A stretch of 64,000 nucleotides of DNA from Pelagomonas calceolata (GCA_918797485.1 CAKKNE010000001.1:4712001-4776000), one strand, 5' to 3'; counted from the stretch's first letter, positions 34,617 through 44,082 are shown. The notes: generated by a model not told the origin, from the letters alone. Translations and numbers: made by a program.

Positions 34617-35980
34617 ATGGGTCGCGGCGCCGCCAAGCTCGAGAACCCCTGGGCCGCCCCGGCGCCGGCGCCGACCCTCGTCGACGACGCCGTGGTAAAG
34701 GAGGCCGAGCCGGAGTTTCGCCGCGTCAACCTCTCCTGCAAGTGGCGCGACCGAGTGATCGAGCTGCCGGGCCTCGACGAGAGCCTGACGGTGGAGGATG
34801 TGAAGATCATCATCGAGGAAGAAACGAGCGTGCCCGCGGAGCGCGTCAAGTTGGTGGGACTGAAGGCGCGCGTCGGGCGCGTCAACGACGACATGAGGCT
34901 GGCCGACTTAGTGCTCAAATTACCCACGCAGAAAGTGATTGTCATGGGCACGCCCGACGAGGAGCTGCTCAAGGAGCCGTCGTCGCCGGTGGAGATCTTT
35001 GATGACCTGAGCGATCGGCCCATACAAATCACGAAGTACACGGCCTGGGAGTGGGCGCGGTGCTCGCGCGGCGAGCTCGACGGCTTCAACGAGGACTCGG
35101 GCAAGCCCTGGAAGTGCGTTTTTGTCGATACGTTTTGCAAGGACGGTCCTCCCGATCCGTCGAAGTGGGCCTTCCAATTGGACTGCAACGCGTGGGTCCA
35201 CGACCAGCACCACCGGGAGCGGCAGCTCTACACGGACAAGGAGAACGCTCATGTGAAGGACGGGGTTTTGCACATAGAAGCTAGACGGGACCAACCGACG
35301 CCGGACCTGCCGTACTCTTCTGCTAGGTTGACGACGCGCGACGCGGCGCACGGCCGCTGGCGGTACGGGCGCGTCGAGGTCTGCGCGAAGCTCCCGCCCG
35401 TTTTTTCCCCGTGTGAAACTCTACCCCACCAGCACGCCATCGACGCGACCTGTATCCGCGCAGGGCAAGCCCGGCTTGTGGCCCGCCATCTGGATGATGC
35501 CGTCCCGTTCCGTGCGGTGCGTAAACCATGCCCTCCACGCCATCGACGCGACGTCAGCTCGATTCGCGCGCAGGTTCCGTCTACGGCAAGTGGCCGCTCT
35601 CGGGCGAGATCGACTTGATGGAGAACGTCGGCTGGGAGCCCGGCGTCGTGCGGGCCTCGATCCACACGGCCCGGAACCATCGGCGACGGGGCAACCACAA
35701 CCGGCGCGTGAGCGGCGTCAAGGACGCGCACACCGCGTTCCACGTCTACGCGTGCGACTGGACGCCGGACCGCGTCGAGTTTTTTGTGGACGACCGCAAG
35801 TTCTACTCGTACAAGAACGAGGGCCGCGGCGCGGAGCAGTGGCCCTTCGACCAGGACTTTCATTTGATCCTGAACGTGGCGGTCGGCGGCGCGTGGGCGG
35901 CGCGGCGCGGTATTGATGATTCTGCGTTTCCCTGCGCGATGGAGGTCGCGTTCGTCAAGGTGTTCCAGCGGAGGGGTTGA
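34617..35980 (+). CDS. ubiquitin-like domain fused to GH16 beta-glucanase, three exons
   Basis: Exons 34617-35399, 35464-35506 and 35574-35980 give 410 residues. Residues 35-120 read as a ubiquitin-like domain of UBLCP1/USP14 style: RVNLSCKWRDRVIELPGL, TSVPAERVKLVGL and KVIVMGTPDEELLKE. From about residue 165 it is a glycoside hydrolase family 16: FVDTFCKDGPPDPSKWAF, YTDKENAHVKDGVLHIEARR, YGRVEVCAKLPP, GKPGLWPAIWMMP and the catalytic GEIDLMENVG (ExDxxE), then HVYACDWTPDRVEFFVDD. GH16 enzymes cleave beta-1,3-glucans such as laminarin. No signal peptide is present, so the protein appears cytosolic. Both introns interrupt the GH16 part only; the fusion itself is within one uninterrupted exon. 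Confidence 0.82.
35400..35463 (+). mobile_element. introner-like intron, 64 nt
   Basis: GT donor at 35400 and ATCCGCGCAG acceptor ending 35463, fixed by the GH16 frame (KLPP / GKPGLWP). It contains the core CACGCCATCGACGCGACC near 35433-35450. Flanking direct repeat not evident. Confidence 0.65.
35507..35573 (+). mobile_element. introner-like intron, 67 nt, with flanking direct repeat
   Basis: The donor begins GTTCCGTG (35507) and the exon after the acceptor begins GTTCCGTC (35574), a 7/8 direct repeat with the donor GT in the left copy and the acceptor AG just before the right copy. Core CCACGCCATCGACGCGACG near 35536-35553. The frame gives PSRSVYGKWPLSGE. Confidence 0.7.
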
Positions 35981-36104
35981 CCCTGTGCCCTGGCATTGTT
36001 TGTGTAATCTATGTACCTCTGACAAAGAACATTTACAAATCACTATCTATGTTGAGCCGCGGCGATGGCGTGCTGCTGGGGCAGAGGCGCTCGGACGACT
36101 ACGA

Positions 36105-36130
36105 CGCCACTCCACGCCATCGCCGCGATG
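36105..36130 (-). mobile_element. introner core outside a coding region
   Basis: CTCCACGCCATCGCCGCGAT lies just downstream of the NTF2-like gene's stop. It may be an intron in the 3' UTR, a last intron that would change the C-terminus of that protein, or a remnant. Confidence 0.35.
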
Positions 36131-36135
36131 CGCAG

Positions 36136-36720
36136 CTATTTCACGAACAGCGCGACGAACCAGAAGCCATGCCACTCCTTGAACGCCCCGTGGATCGCGT
36201 TATAGGTCACGGGGCGCCCGTGCCAGCGGTCCTCGTGGCGAGTGACCTTTCGCGTCTCGACGTCGAGGTCGAGGACAATGGTCGAAGGCAGCGAAAACCG
36301 GACGAGCGGTAGCGCGCGGAGCGCGTAGGTCGCACGCTGATCGAGTCGCGCCTGCGCCGGCAGGGTAGGCACCGCATCCTCGCTGAACACAAGACCGCCC
36401 GCCGCCGGCGGGTGCAAACTCCACTCGTCGTCGGTGGGCTCGACGTCAACATCACACAGCCAATGGATGAGCTCGAAGCCCCGGACGATGCCCTTCGGCG
36501 TGCGGATCGTGCCGCACGGGTCGTCGAACACCGCGTCGGTTGCGTACACTGCCCGCAAGGCGTCGGCGTCGAATTGGCCGCGGTGCGCCTGTTGGATGGT
36601 GTCGCAGAGGGGCGCGGCCCACGACTGCATCGATGACTGGTGCCGCACGCGTCGCGTCGACTGTGGCCGAGCACATGCTCTCCCTGTGGCTTTTGTTCTG
36701 CGGGCTACCAGACGCAGCAT
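36136..36720 (-). CDS. NTF2/SnoaL-like fold protein, probably organellar
   Basis: 194 residues from the ATG at 36720. An Arg-rich leader (MLRLVARRTKATGRACARPQ) suggests mitochondrial or plastid import. The body fits a SnoaL/NTF2-like alpha+beta fold of the DUF2358 kind: LRAVYATDAVFDDPCGTIRTPKGI, a middle strand pair, RFSLPSTIVLDLDVETRKVTRHEDRWHGRPV, and GAFKEWHGFWFVALF. The FDDP and DRW elements are typical; no catalytic set is recognised. The C-terminus is uncertain because an introner core starts a few bases after the stop codon, so splicing could replace the last residues. Confidence 0.6.
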   Translation of the reverse strand: MLRLVARRTKATGRACARPQSTRRVRHQSSMQSWAAPLCDTIQQAHRGQFDADALRAVYATDAVFDDPCGTIRTPKGIVRGFELIHWLCDVDVEPTDDEWSLHPPAAGGLVFSEDAVPTLPAQARLDQRATYALRALPLVRFSLPSTIVLDLDVETRKVTRHEDRWHGRPVTYNAIHGAFKEWHGFWFVALFVK

Positions 36721-37347
36721 GGCTCTAACTATCAGTCGCAATCACTCGCAATCAGGTAAGTGCTCATTAAGCTGCGCTTGCCACAGGCGTAACCCCAAAT
36801 ATTATGGCCCACGCTGGTTTGCCACTCAGCCTTGCCAAGGTGTGCGTTTGCTGCCCTCAGTCGGCCTCGGCACCCTGGTTTTCCTTCTCTGACTGACTTT
36901 TGGACCTTCTGAGGCTTACGTACGGAATGGAGGGGTCCCTGATTTTCGTAATTTTGTGCGGGGTAAAAAACACCTGCTAGTTGTCCTCATCGCGACCTTG
37001 GTAAAGAGCCGCTGATCGCGCGTATACGCCACCGACAGGCATAATCTAGTGGCTTTTTGCTGCCAAGGTGAAAAACCAGCGTCGCGCAGTGATTGTGAGC
37101 CGGTTTTTACTGAGCACCGATTGAGATCAAAAGAGACTGTCTTAACTCGCCAGACACCGAAAGCGGCACGCCGACGCTGCGTGGGCCTCACGAGGCCTCC
37201 AGACAGTGGCGCGGCACCGAGCGAGACGACGAGAAGCGACTTTGAGAAAATTTGGGACGAACGAGCGCGTCTCGAGATTCTCTGAGAGCAGGAAAGAGCA
37301 CCGCGGCGCTACGCGGGGCTACGCGCGACCGCCTCGCGCTGCGGTTC
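36721..37347. other. head-to-head intergenic region
   Basis: 627 bp, more AT-rich than coding DNA, between the NTF2-like gene and ZNG1. No palindrome copy and no RNA gene recognised. Confidence 0.3.
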
Positions 37348-38874
37348 ATGGACGAACGCGCCGCCCGCAGGCTCACGATGGCGAAGGTCCCCGTCACGGT
37401 CCTGACCGGCTTCCTCGGGAGCGGGAAAACGACCCTACTCAACCACATCCTCACGAAGCAGCATGGGAAAAGGATTGCGGTCATCGAGAACGAGTTCGGC
37501 GAGCGCGTCGCGGCGTCCCAGGGAATTTGTTGATTCTTCACTTGCAACCTTAGACGCGCCATCGCCGCGGCGTCGTCTCGATGCCTGATCCGCGCAGGGT
37601 CGGCATCGACGACGCCTTGCTCGCGAACAACATCAAGAACCAGGTCGAGGGCGAAGAGCTCTTCGAGATGATGAACGGCTGCATCTGCTGCACGGTCCGA
37701 GCTGACTTAGCGGTGGTGCTCAAGAAGCTGAAGAAGACGCACGAGTCCGGGAAACCGATCGAAGCCATTGTCATCGAGACGACGGGCATGGCCGACCCGG
37801 CGCCGGTCGCGCAGACGTTTTTTGTGGATGACGAGATCGCGTCGTTCTGCCAGTTGGATGGGATCGTTACCTTGGTCGATGCGAAGCACATCGTGCAGCA
37901 CTTAGATGAAGAGAAACCAGAAGGTGCTGAAAATGAAAGTGTAGAGCAGGTGGCCTTCGCTGATAGACTCATCCTGAACAAGTGCGACCTGGTACCCAAG
38001 GAGGAAGATTTGAAGGCAGTCGAGACGCGCCTCCGCTCGATCAACAAGTTCGCGCCGATCGTGCGTTCCACGAAGTCCGAGGTCTCCCCGGACCAGGTCC
38101 TAGGTATCGGCGCCTTCGACCTCAAGCGCACGCTCGAGATGGACCCCGAATTCTTAGATACGGAGGGCGAGCACGAGCACGACAACACCGTGTCGAGCAT
38201 TGGCATCAACATCGAGGGCGACGTCGACTTAGGGTTATTTAGTGGATGGCTCGAAGTGTTGTTGAGGGACAAGGGCGCGGATCTGTTCAGAATCAAAGGA
38301 GTGTTAGCGGTGAAAGGGGTCCCGGACAAGTACGTCTACCACGCGGTCCGTGGCTCGGAGTTGTGAACGAACTTGAACTTGACGCGGTCGCGGCGATGGC
38401 GTCTTCATGAGACCACGCCGCCTCGACGCCGTCGATGCGGCCTCGTGAATGTACGGAGGCAGTTTCGCGACGGCGTCGTTCCACGCACAGGTGCACATGA
38501 TCTACGAGGGCCGCTTCACGGAGCAGTGGGGCCAGAACGAGGCGAGGACCTGCAAGCTCACCTTCATCGGCAAGAACCTGGACCACGACGGGTTGCGGTC
38601 CGGATTCGAAGATTGCTTAGCTAATGAAGCGAACTACGACAAGCTCAAGAAGTCCTTCCGCTTCACGATCGGCGACGCGGTGGAGTGCAACACGGGCGAC
38701 GGCTGGGTCCGCGGCACGGTCGTGGATCTGCTTTATAGGGAGGAGGGCATGCACCCGTCGTTCCTCGCGCCGTACCAGGTGAAGTTGGACGACGGCGGCC
38801 TGATCTACTGCCCGGCGGACCAGGACACGTGCGTGCGCCGCGCCGTCGCCGTGACGGGGCGCAAGGCGCTCTGA
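37348..38874 (+). CDS. CobW/ZNG1-type metallochaperone GTPase, three exons
   Basis: Exons 37348-37502, 37598-38345 and 38491-38874 give 428 residues. The G3E GTPase motifs are [20 protein letters not shown] (P-loop), [13 protein letters not shown], the metal-binding [13 protein letters not shown] (CxCC), IETTGMADP and LNKCDLV. The CobW C-terminal domain follows ([25 protein letters not shown]). A C-terminal extension after residue 340 ([50 protein letters not shown]) is a small beta domain that I recall from many algal proteins. ZNG1 delivers zinc to client proteins using GTP. The first intron requires a GC donor to keep NEFGEVGID. An alternative ATG lies at 37378. Confidence 0.87.
37503..37597 (+). 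mobile_element. introner-like intron, 95 nt, apparently GC-AG
   Basis: The conserved CobW block NEFGEVGIDD needs exon 1 to end at 37502 (phase 2), giving a GCGCGT donor; the acceptor is ATCCGCGCAG, as in the intron at 35400. The core CGCCATCGCCGCGGCG lies near 37559-37574. Confidence 0.6.
38346..38490 (+). mobile_element. introner-like intron, 145 nt
   Basis: GT donor at 38346 (after KYVYHA) and CACGCACAG acceptor ending 38490 (before VHMIYEG). Core GGTCGCGGCGATGGCGTC near 38388-38405, in the opposite orientation to the cores at 35433 and 35536. CCACGC occurs just before both splice sites and may be a decayed direct repeat. Confidence 0.6.
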
Positions 38875-38938
38875 GCCCTTTCCCACTTCCCTTCGACGCG
38901 CACGCGGCGCGCCGGCCCTAAGACTTTGTTTACCATGG
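38779..38938 (+). repeat. left arm of 160-bp inverted repeat
   Basis: Covers the last 32 codons of ZNG1 and its first 60-odd bases of 3' flank, ending at CCATGG. It aligns without gaps to the reverse complement of 43321-43480 with 14 mismatches by hand count, all in or directly after the coding part; about 63 bases of 3' flank are identical. Confidence 0.85.
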
Positions 38939-39147
38939 GTGCCGCGTCGGCCCGCGTGCTTTCTGGGGACTCCCTGCCGCGGTCTTGGGACTCGGTGCTC
39001 GGACTGGCGCCATGGCGGCGGTTTTTTTCGTGCGGGGTGCCGCTCTCGATTAACGACGCTCTCCGGGGTTTTTGAAGCGGGCCACGCGCCGCCTGTACAA
39101 AAAAAGCTGCCCGCGAGATCGTTGGGCAGCAACCACAAGGCAGCACC

Positions 39148-42100
39148 ATGGGCGCGACCGCCAGCGTGCAGCTCTGGACATGGCAGAAGCTCGCCGAGCA
39201 TGCGGAGGCGGCAAGGCAGCCGCCCGTGGTCCTGGACGCCATCCGCAAGCACAAGCTCGATGCCGCGACGGCGCTCGAGATGGGGGAGGAGGACGTGGCG
39301 CGGCTCAAGCCGAAACTCGAGCAGCTCGACCGGCTCAAGGTGCTGGCGGCCCTCGGGAAGATAAAGTCCTTCACGCACGACGCCGACAGGGCGCGCGCAA
39401 AACTCGCCGGGCTGGCCGTGGACGAGTTCGGGGGGATCCGGCCCATGTTCGAGCGGCTGGACCGCCGGGACGCGCGGAACCTGTCGCTCGCCGAGTTCTC
39501 GCGGGGCCTCAAAAAACATGAGCTCCACGGCCGGTTCCCGTACGAAGAGCAGCAGATGGTCTTCAGGGCCATCCACGCCGACGCGACAGAGATGATGTTC
39601 TTTTCGCAAATCGTCGTCGTGGAGGATCTCATAGCCTGGCTCGAACAGCGCGACCCGAGGTACGCCTACGTGCCCGCCGACTACGTCGAGCCGCCCGAGC
39701 TCCAGACCGTGACGGCGGAGGCGCCGCGCATCGACGCCGATACGATCTCGCGCGTCCAGAAGCCGCTCGGCGAGGGCAGCTTCGGCACCGTCGTGAGCGC
39801 GACGACCTGGAAGCAGTCGTGGCGTAAAAAGAAGCAGAAGGTCGCGCTCAAGAGCGCCACCGGGGCCGGTCTAGGAACGGACGTCGCCCCCGCCGAGCTG
39901 TTTGCCCTGCAGGAGCGGCCGAACCCGTTTGTCTTGCAAGTGCATGGCGTGACATCAATAGATGGCTTACCCAATGTGCTGATGGAGCTGGGCATGTGCT
40001 CGCTGGCGGACGCGATGCAAACGGGTCTCGGGCGGGACCGCCGCGAGGCGGTGCGCGCGGCGCGCGATATAGCACTCGGGCTCGAATTCATGCACAAGAA
40101 GGGCGTATCTCACCTGGCCCTGCACCCGAAAAACGTCCTCCTGGCCCGGAAATCAACGCAGGCGAGCGCCAACGCGTCCCGCGTGTTCCAGCACGCGCGG
40201 AGCGATTCCACCGAGTCCTGGCCGCACGACGTCGTTCACTGCAAGCTCACGGACCAAAAGGACGTATCTGTGGCCGCGCGGCGCGCGGCTGAGGGCTCGC
40301 ACTACTCCGCCCCCGAGCTGCTGAGCGACCACGCGGGAGTGCACTACTCGTCGTTCGACGTTGCCCTGGAGAAGCGGTGCGACGTGTGGTCCTACGGCGC
40401 CGTGCTGGCAGAGCTGCTGACGGGTGAAGCCCCCTGGGCTGAACTTTCCAAAGATGCGCTCGTCGCCGCAAATATGGCAGGCGCACCGCCGCCGCCGATC
40501 CCCGAGTATCTCGCCGATTATCTCGCCGGCGGAGAAGAAAAAGAACGCGTCGAGGCCCGCGTCGCCGCGCCGGAGCTCCTGGAGCTGGTCACGGACTGCC
40601 TGACCGTCGACCCGGCCGCGCGGCCGCGATTCGAGGACGATGTCGTGGAGCGCCTGGACCTGCTGCTCCTCAAGGCGGCCGTCGAGCATCGCGAGGCCGG
40701 CGCGGATCTACGGACTGCGGTGACGCACCTCGCGCAGCTCGCCAAGATCGAGAAACTGATCGAAGACGAGAAACAGAAGGACGCCGACGCCTACAAGCGG
40801 GCCTGGGAGGACTGCAAGCGCGACGCCGAGGAGGGGGAAGTCGACTACCTCAACCTGGCCTGCGCCGAGCTCCAGGAGGCGTTTTCGCCGGAAGTCGTGC
40901 GCCAGCCGGTAGCTTGTAGCGCCCGGGAGCTCGTCGCGAGGGCCTCGGACGTGAGCGACGCCTTCCACGCGACGCTGCGACCGGTCGTCGAGGAGGCCGG
41001 CGGCACGTATAAGGAGGGGCCCCTCAAGCTGGAGGAGCGGGTCCGCGACAAGGCCCGCAGCGATGACTACAAGGGCGACGTGGCGCGGGTCGTGGACGTG
41101 GTGCGCGCGACGGGCGTCTTCGAGAAAATCCCGAGCTTCAAAGAGGCCATCGCGGCGCTGCGCGCGCGCGACGACGGCGGCGACCTCCGGATCCGCAGAG
41201 CGAAGGACCGCATCAACAACCCCAAAGCGGGCTACATGGACATGCTCATCAACGTGGAGATCGATAATCATGTGGGCGAGCTGCAGCTCTCGTTCAAAAA
41301 GCTGCTCGACATCAAGCCCTCGGCGCACCGGATCTATAATCTTACGCGGACGCTCGGTGGCGAGGGGCGGATCCTGGACGAGCTCGGCCTCAGCACGCCG
41401 CCGAAGATTACGCTGCACGAGGCGTGCGAAAGCGGAGACACCGAAGTCGTGCAGAAGTGGCTGGACCGCGGCGCCGACCCCGACCGGATCTATATAAGAC
41501 AGGGCATGGAAAGCCAGAAGACGGCGGAACAACAGAAGGAAACAGCCATGAAACAACTGTCCAACTCTCAACTGAATTATGGGTTTAGGAGGTGGTTGAT
41601 CGGCCTCCGAGGCCGGCTCGTAGGCAGACCGCCGCTCGTTGTCGCGTGCCGGCACGGCCACATCGACGCGGCGCGGTTATTGCTGGACAACGGCGCGGAC
41701 GTTAATCTGGCGAATAAGTGGGGTGTGACGCCGCTGTACGCCGCCTGCTTAAAGGGCTACGTCGACACGGCGCGGCTGTTGCTGGAGCGCGGTGCGGACA
41801 TCAACCGACCGCAAGAGAACGGCTGCACGGTGCTATACGGTGTATGCGAGGACGGGATATTTGACGAGGCGCTTCTGGTCTTTCTGCTGAATAGTGGGGC
41901 GAATACCAACCAGGCTGCGGAGGGGGGCTGGACGCCGCTGCACATCGCATGCTTTGAGGGCCGGGTCGACGCGGCGCGGTGGTTGCTGGAATACGGCGCG
42001 GACGTAAATCGGGTGTTGGAGGACGGCGGGACGGCGCTGCACATCGCCTGTCAGGAGGGCCACGTCGACATGGCGCGGCTATTGCTGGACAACGGCGCGG

Positions 42101-43290
42101 AGGTCAACAATCGGGCGATGGAGGACGGTGCGACGCCGCTGTGCATCGCCTGTCAGGAGGGCCACGTCGACACTGCGCGGATGTTGCTGGACAAAGGGGC
42201 GGACGTCGATCAGGCGAGAGATGACGGTTCGACGCCAATGTCCATCGCAAAACAAGAGGGCCACTCGGCCGTCGTCTCGCTGCTGGAGGACCACATGTAT
42301 CCGCTACACGCCGCGGCCAAAAACGGAGACGTCGCCGCGCTGACGCGGCTCCTAGACGGGAATGTGCCCACGGAATCGGCGGGCGGGGAGTCGTCGCAGG
42401 AAGAATCATACGACGCTGACCAGGATGACTGCCGCCTGAAAATCGATGATAGCTTCTCTACGCCGAGTGACGATTTCGTCACTGTGGCAAGGCTGAAGGT
42501 CCCCGCAGGGCACGAGGCGAGCTGCGCGAACATGTCCGGGCTCTGGACCAACCTATTCTTCGGAGATCGGAAGGGGAGACTACGTTTGACGTTGTTCAGG
42601 GGCGAGGAGGAAGTCGCCTCTTCTGAACTGTCTGACGGGCCGCACGAGAATAGCGTCTTGAGACTCGAGCTCGAAAATATCTCCGCGGTCGCCGGCGACG
42701 CGGTTGCCGTGCAGACCATCGTGGGCGGCGGTGCTTCCGGCAACGTGGGCGGCGAGATTTCGATTAATGCTACCTTGCTTTTGGACGCTGTCCCAGTTAA
42801 GGAGAGCCGTCCGGGACGGCAACTGGAGATCGACGCGCTTAGGAACGATAACACTCCGCTCATGCTTGCGTGCGAGAACGGCCACATCGACGCGGCGCGG
42901 GTGTTGCTGGACAAAGGCGCCAACATCAGTTTTGCGGACGGGAAGGGTCGGACACCGTTAACTGCCGCGTGCTGGGGCGAGGACGCAGATATGCGGCCCC
43001 ACGTCGACGTGGCGCGGCTATTGTTGGAGCGGGGCGCGGATGTCAATCATGCCGAGAACGACGGCACGACAGCGCTCTACCTCGCCTGTCAGAACGGCCA
43101 CGTCGACATGGTGCGTCTATTGCTGGAGCATGGAGCCGCATTTGACCGGGCAGGCATGAGCGGCACGACGCCATTGTCCATCGCAAAGAGACATGGCCAC
43201 TTGGCCGTCGTCGAGCTGATCGAGGACCGCATGCCGAAGACGGACGACGCCGCGCCTTCGGGCGCCATGATGGTCATGGCGCCACCCTGA
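39148..43290 (+). CDS. pseudokinase / RelA-SpoT-like / ankyrin multidomain protein
   Basis: 1380 residues in one exon. MGATAS at the start fits N-myristoylation. An EF-hand-like helical region (about 95-170: FERLDRRDARNLSLAEFSRGL) precedes a kinase fold (193-507) with glycine loop GEGSFGTVV and VALK lysine, but the catalytic loop reads HLALHPKNVLL (Asp of HRD replaced by Ala) and DFG reads DQK, so it looks like a pseudokinase. Residues about 625-735 resemble a RelA/SpoT nucleotidyltransferase-like domain: DYKGDVARVVDVVRATGVF, RAKDRINNPKAGYMDMLINV, VGELQLSFK and HRIYNLTR. Two ankyrin arrays follow (about 754-1047 and 1227-1364), split by a beta-rich insert. A membrane-tethered signalling scaffold is my inference. 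The gene sits between the arms of an inverted repeat. Confidence 0.72.
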   Translation: MGATASVQLWTWQKLAEHAEAARQPPVVLDAIRKHKLDAATALEMGEEDVARLKPKLEQLDRLKVLAALGKIKSFTHDADRARAKLAGLAVDEFGGIRPMFERLDRRDARNLSLAEFSRGLKKHELHGRFPYEEQQMVFRAIHADATEMMFFSQIVVVEDLIAWLEQRDPRYAYVPADYVEPPELQTVTAEAPRIDADTISRVQKPLGEGSFGTVVSATTWKQSWRKKKQKVALKSATGAGLGTDVAPAELFALQERPNPFVLQVHGVTSIDGLPNVLMELGMCSLADAMQTGLGRDRREAVRAARDIALGLEFMHKKGVSHLALHPKNVLLARKSTQASANASRVFQHARSDSTESWPHDVVHCKLTDQKDVSVAARRAAEGSHYSAPELLSDHAGVHYSSFDVALEKRCDVWSYGAVLAELLTGEAPWAELSKDALVAANMAGAPPPPIPEYLADYLAGGEEKERVEARVAAPELLELVTDCLTVDPAARPRFEDDVVERLDLLLLKAAVEHREAGADLRTAVTHLAQLAKIEKLIEDEKQKDADAYKRAWEDCKRDAEEGEVDYLNLACAELQEAFSPEVVRQPVACSARELVARASDVSDAFHATLRPVVEEAGGTYKEGPLKLEERVRDKARSDDYKGDVARVVDVVRATGVFEKIPSFKEAIAALRARDDGGDLRIRRAKDRINNPKAGYMDMLINVEIDNHVGELQLSFKKLLDIKPSAHRIYNLTRTLGGEGRILDELGLSTPPKITLHEACESGDTEVVQKWLDRGADPDRIYIRQGMESQKTAEQQKETAMKQLSNSQLNYGFRRWLIGLRGRLVGRPPLVVACRHGHIDAARLLLDNGADVNLANKWGVTPLYAACLKGYVDTARLLLERGADINRPQENGCTVLYGVCEDGIFDEALLVFLLNSGANTNQAAEGGWTPLHIACFEGRVDAARWLLEYGADVNRVLEDGGTALHIACQEGHVDMARLLLDNGAEVNNRAMEDGATPLCIACQEGHVDTARMLLDKGADVDQARDDGSTPMSIAKQEGHSAVVSLLEDHMYPLHAAAKNGDVAALTRLLDGNVPTESAGGESSQEESYDADQDDCRLKIDDSFSTPSDDFVTVARLKVPAGHEASCANMSGLWTNLFFGDRKGRLRLTLFRGEEEVASSELSDGPHENSVLRLELENISAVAGDAVAVQTIVGGGASGNVGGEISINATLLLDAVPVKESRPGRQLEIDALRNDNTPLMLACENGHIDAARVLLDKGANISFADGKGRTPLTAACWGEDADMRPHVDVARLLLERGADVNHAENDGTTALYLACQNGHVDMVRLLLEHGAAFDRAGMSGTTPLSIAKRHGHLAVVELIEDRMPKTDDAAPSGAMMVMAPP

Positions 43291-43320
43291 GGGGTCGACT
43301 AAGAATCTGTGCGTAGAAGA

Positions 43321-43548
43321 CCATGGTAAACAAAGTCTTAGGGCCGGCGCGCCGCGTGCGCGTCGAAGGGAAGTGGGAAAGGGGTCAGAGCGCCGGCCGC
43401 GCCGTCACGGCGACGGCGCGCCGGACGCATATGCCCTGGTCCGCGGAGCAGTAGATCAGGCCGCCGTCGTCGAGCTTCACCGGCGGTGGCACTCGTGGCC
43501 TTGACGTAGAGCTTTTTGAGGCGGTCCGGCGACGCCGGTGATGGCGCG
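43321..43548 (-). pseudogene. copied ZNG1 3' end (right arm of inverted repeat)
   Basis: On the minus strand, 43480-43321 repeats the end of ZNG1: [20 protein letters not shown], a stop and the same 3' flank to CCATGG. Further upstream, DRLKKLYVK (about 43535-43509) resembles DKLKKSFRF of ZNG1, but the roughly 40 codons between are missing. Without start or promoter it is a gene fragment. Confidence 0.7.
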
Positions 43549-44082
43549 CGGCCCGGTTATCTGCGGGGTTTCATCTGCGCGAGCAGACCGCCGTCGAGTC
43601 GGCCGCGGCGATGCAGCGCCTACCCGGCGACGGGCGTCGCGCATAGTCTACGTGACGCGGCGACTCAGCGGTCGCAACGTTTGTCGGCGCACCGCCCCAA
43701 AACACGGTCTACCAGCGCCTCGCCGGAGCAGCTTATCCACGCCGGCTCCGAGGCGTGGGGAATGAGCGGAGGCCGGCGATGGCGTCGTGGGGTCCCACCA
43801 TAGGAAGGAGATGTCGACGCAGTCCCAGCTAGACGTACGCGCGGACCACGGAGCCCTCCTCTGGGTTTGGCTATGGAGCTGGCGACAGTGTGCTCCACGT
43901 GTCGTGGCGGGCCGCGTTCCTCTGGGGTAACCACTCTTTAAGTAGTAGGTAGTAGCGATCCCGATTCGGCCCAACGTCTATCGGCGGCCTCTGGATCGCT
44001 CAGACGGTCGACGGAGAGAGGCGCGTAGTCGACAACAATACCTAGTGTCTTTAACATGCCGCTAGCTGCCAAAAATTAGCAT
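43549..44082. other. intergenic region with introner-like and palindrome sequence
   Basis: 534 bp. GGCGATGGCGTCGTGGG at about 43777 resembles the introner core, and a palindrome copy lies at 44042-44065. ORFs here are short and unconvincing. Confidence 0.35.
44042..44065. promoter_or_regulatory. CTAGYG palindrome copy
   Basis: CTAGTG, core TCTTTAACATGC, CGCTAG. It lies directly upstream of the ORF at 44083. Confidence 0.45.

Noticed and set aside
36742-37347. Possible tRNA or small RNA in the relatively AT-rich intergenic DNA
   Set aside because: I could not find a cloverleaf with B-box-like GGTTCNANNCC or other support by eye.
37501-37536. Unspliced C-terminus of ZNG1 exon 1 ([12 protein letters not shown])
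   Set aside because: It would delete the whole metal-binding and GTPase body; the next exon continues the CobW motif exactly.
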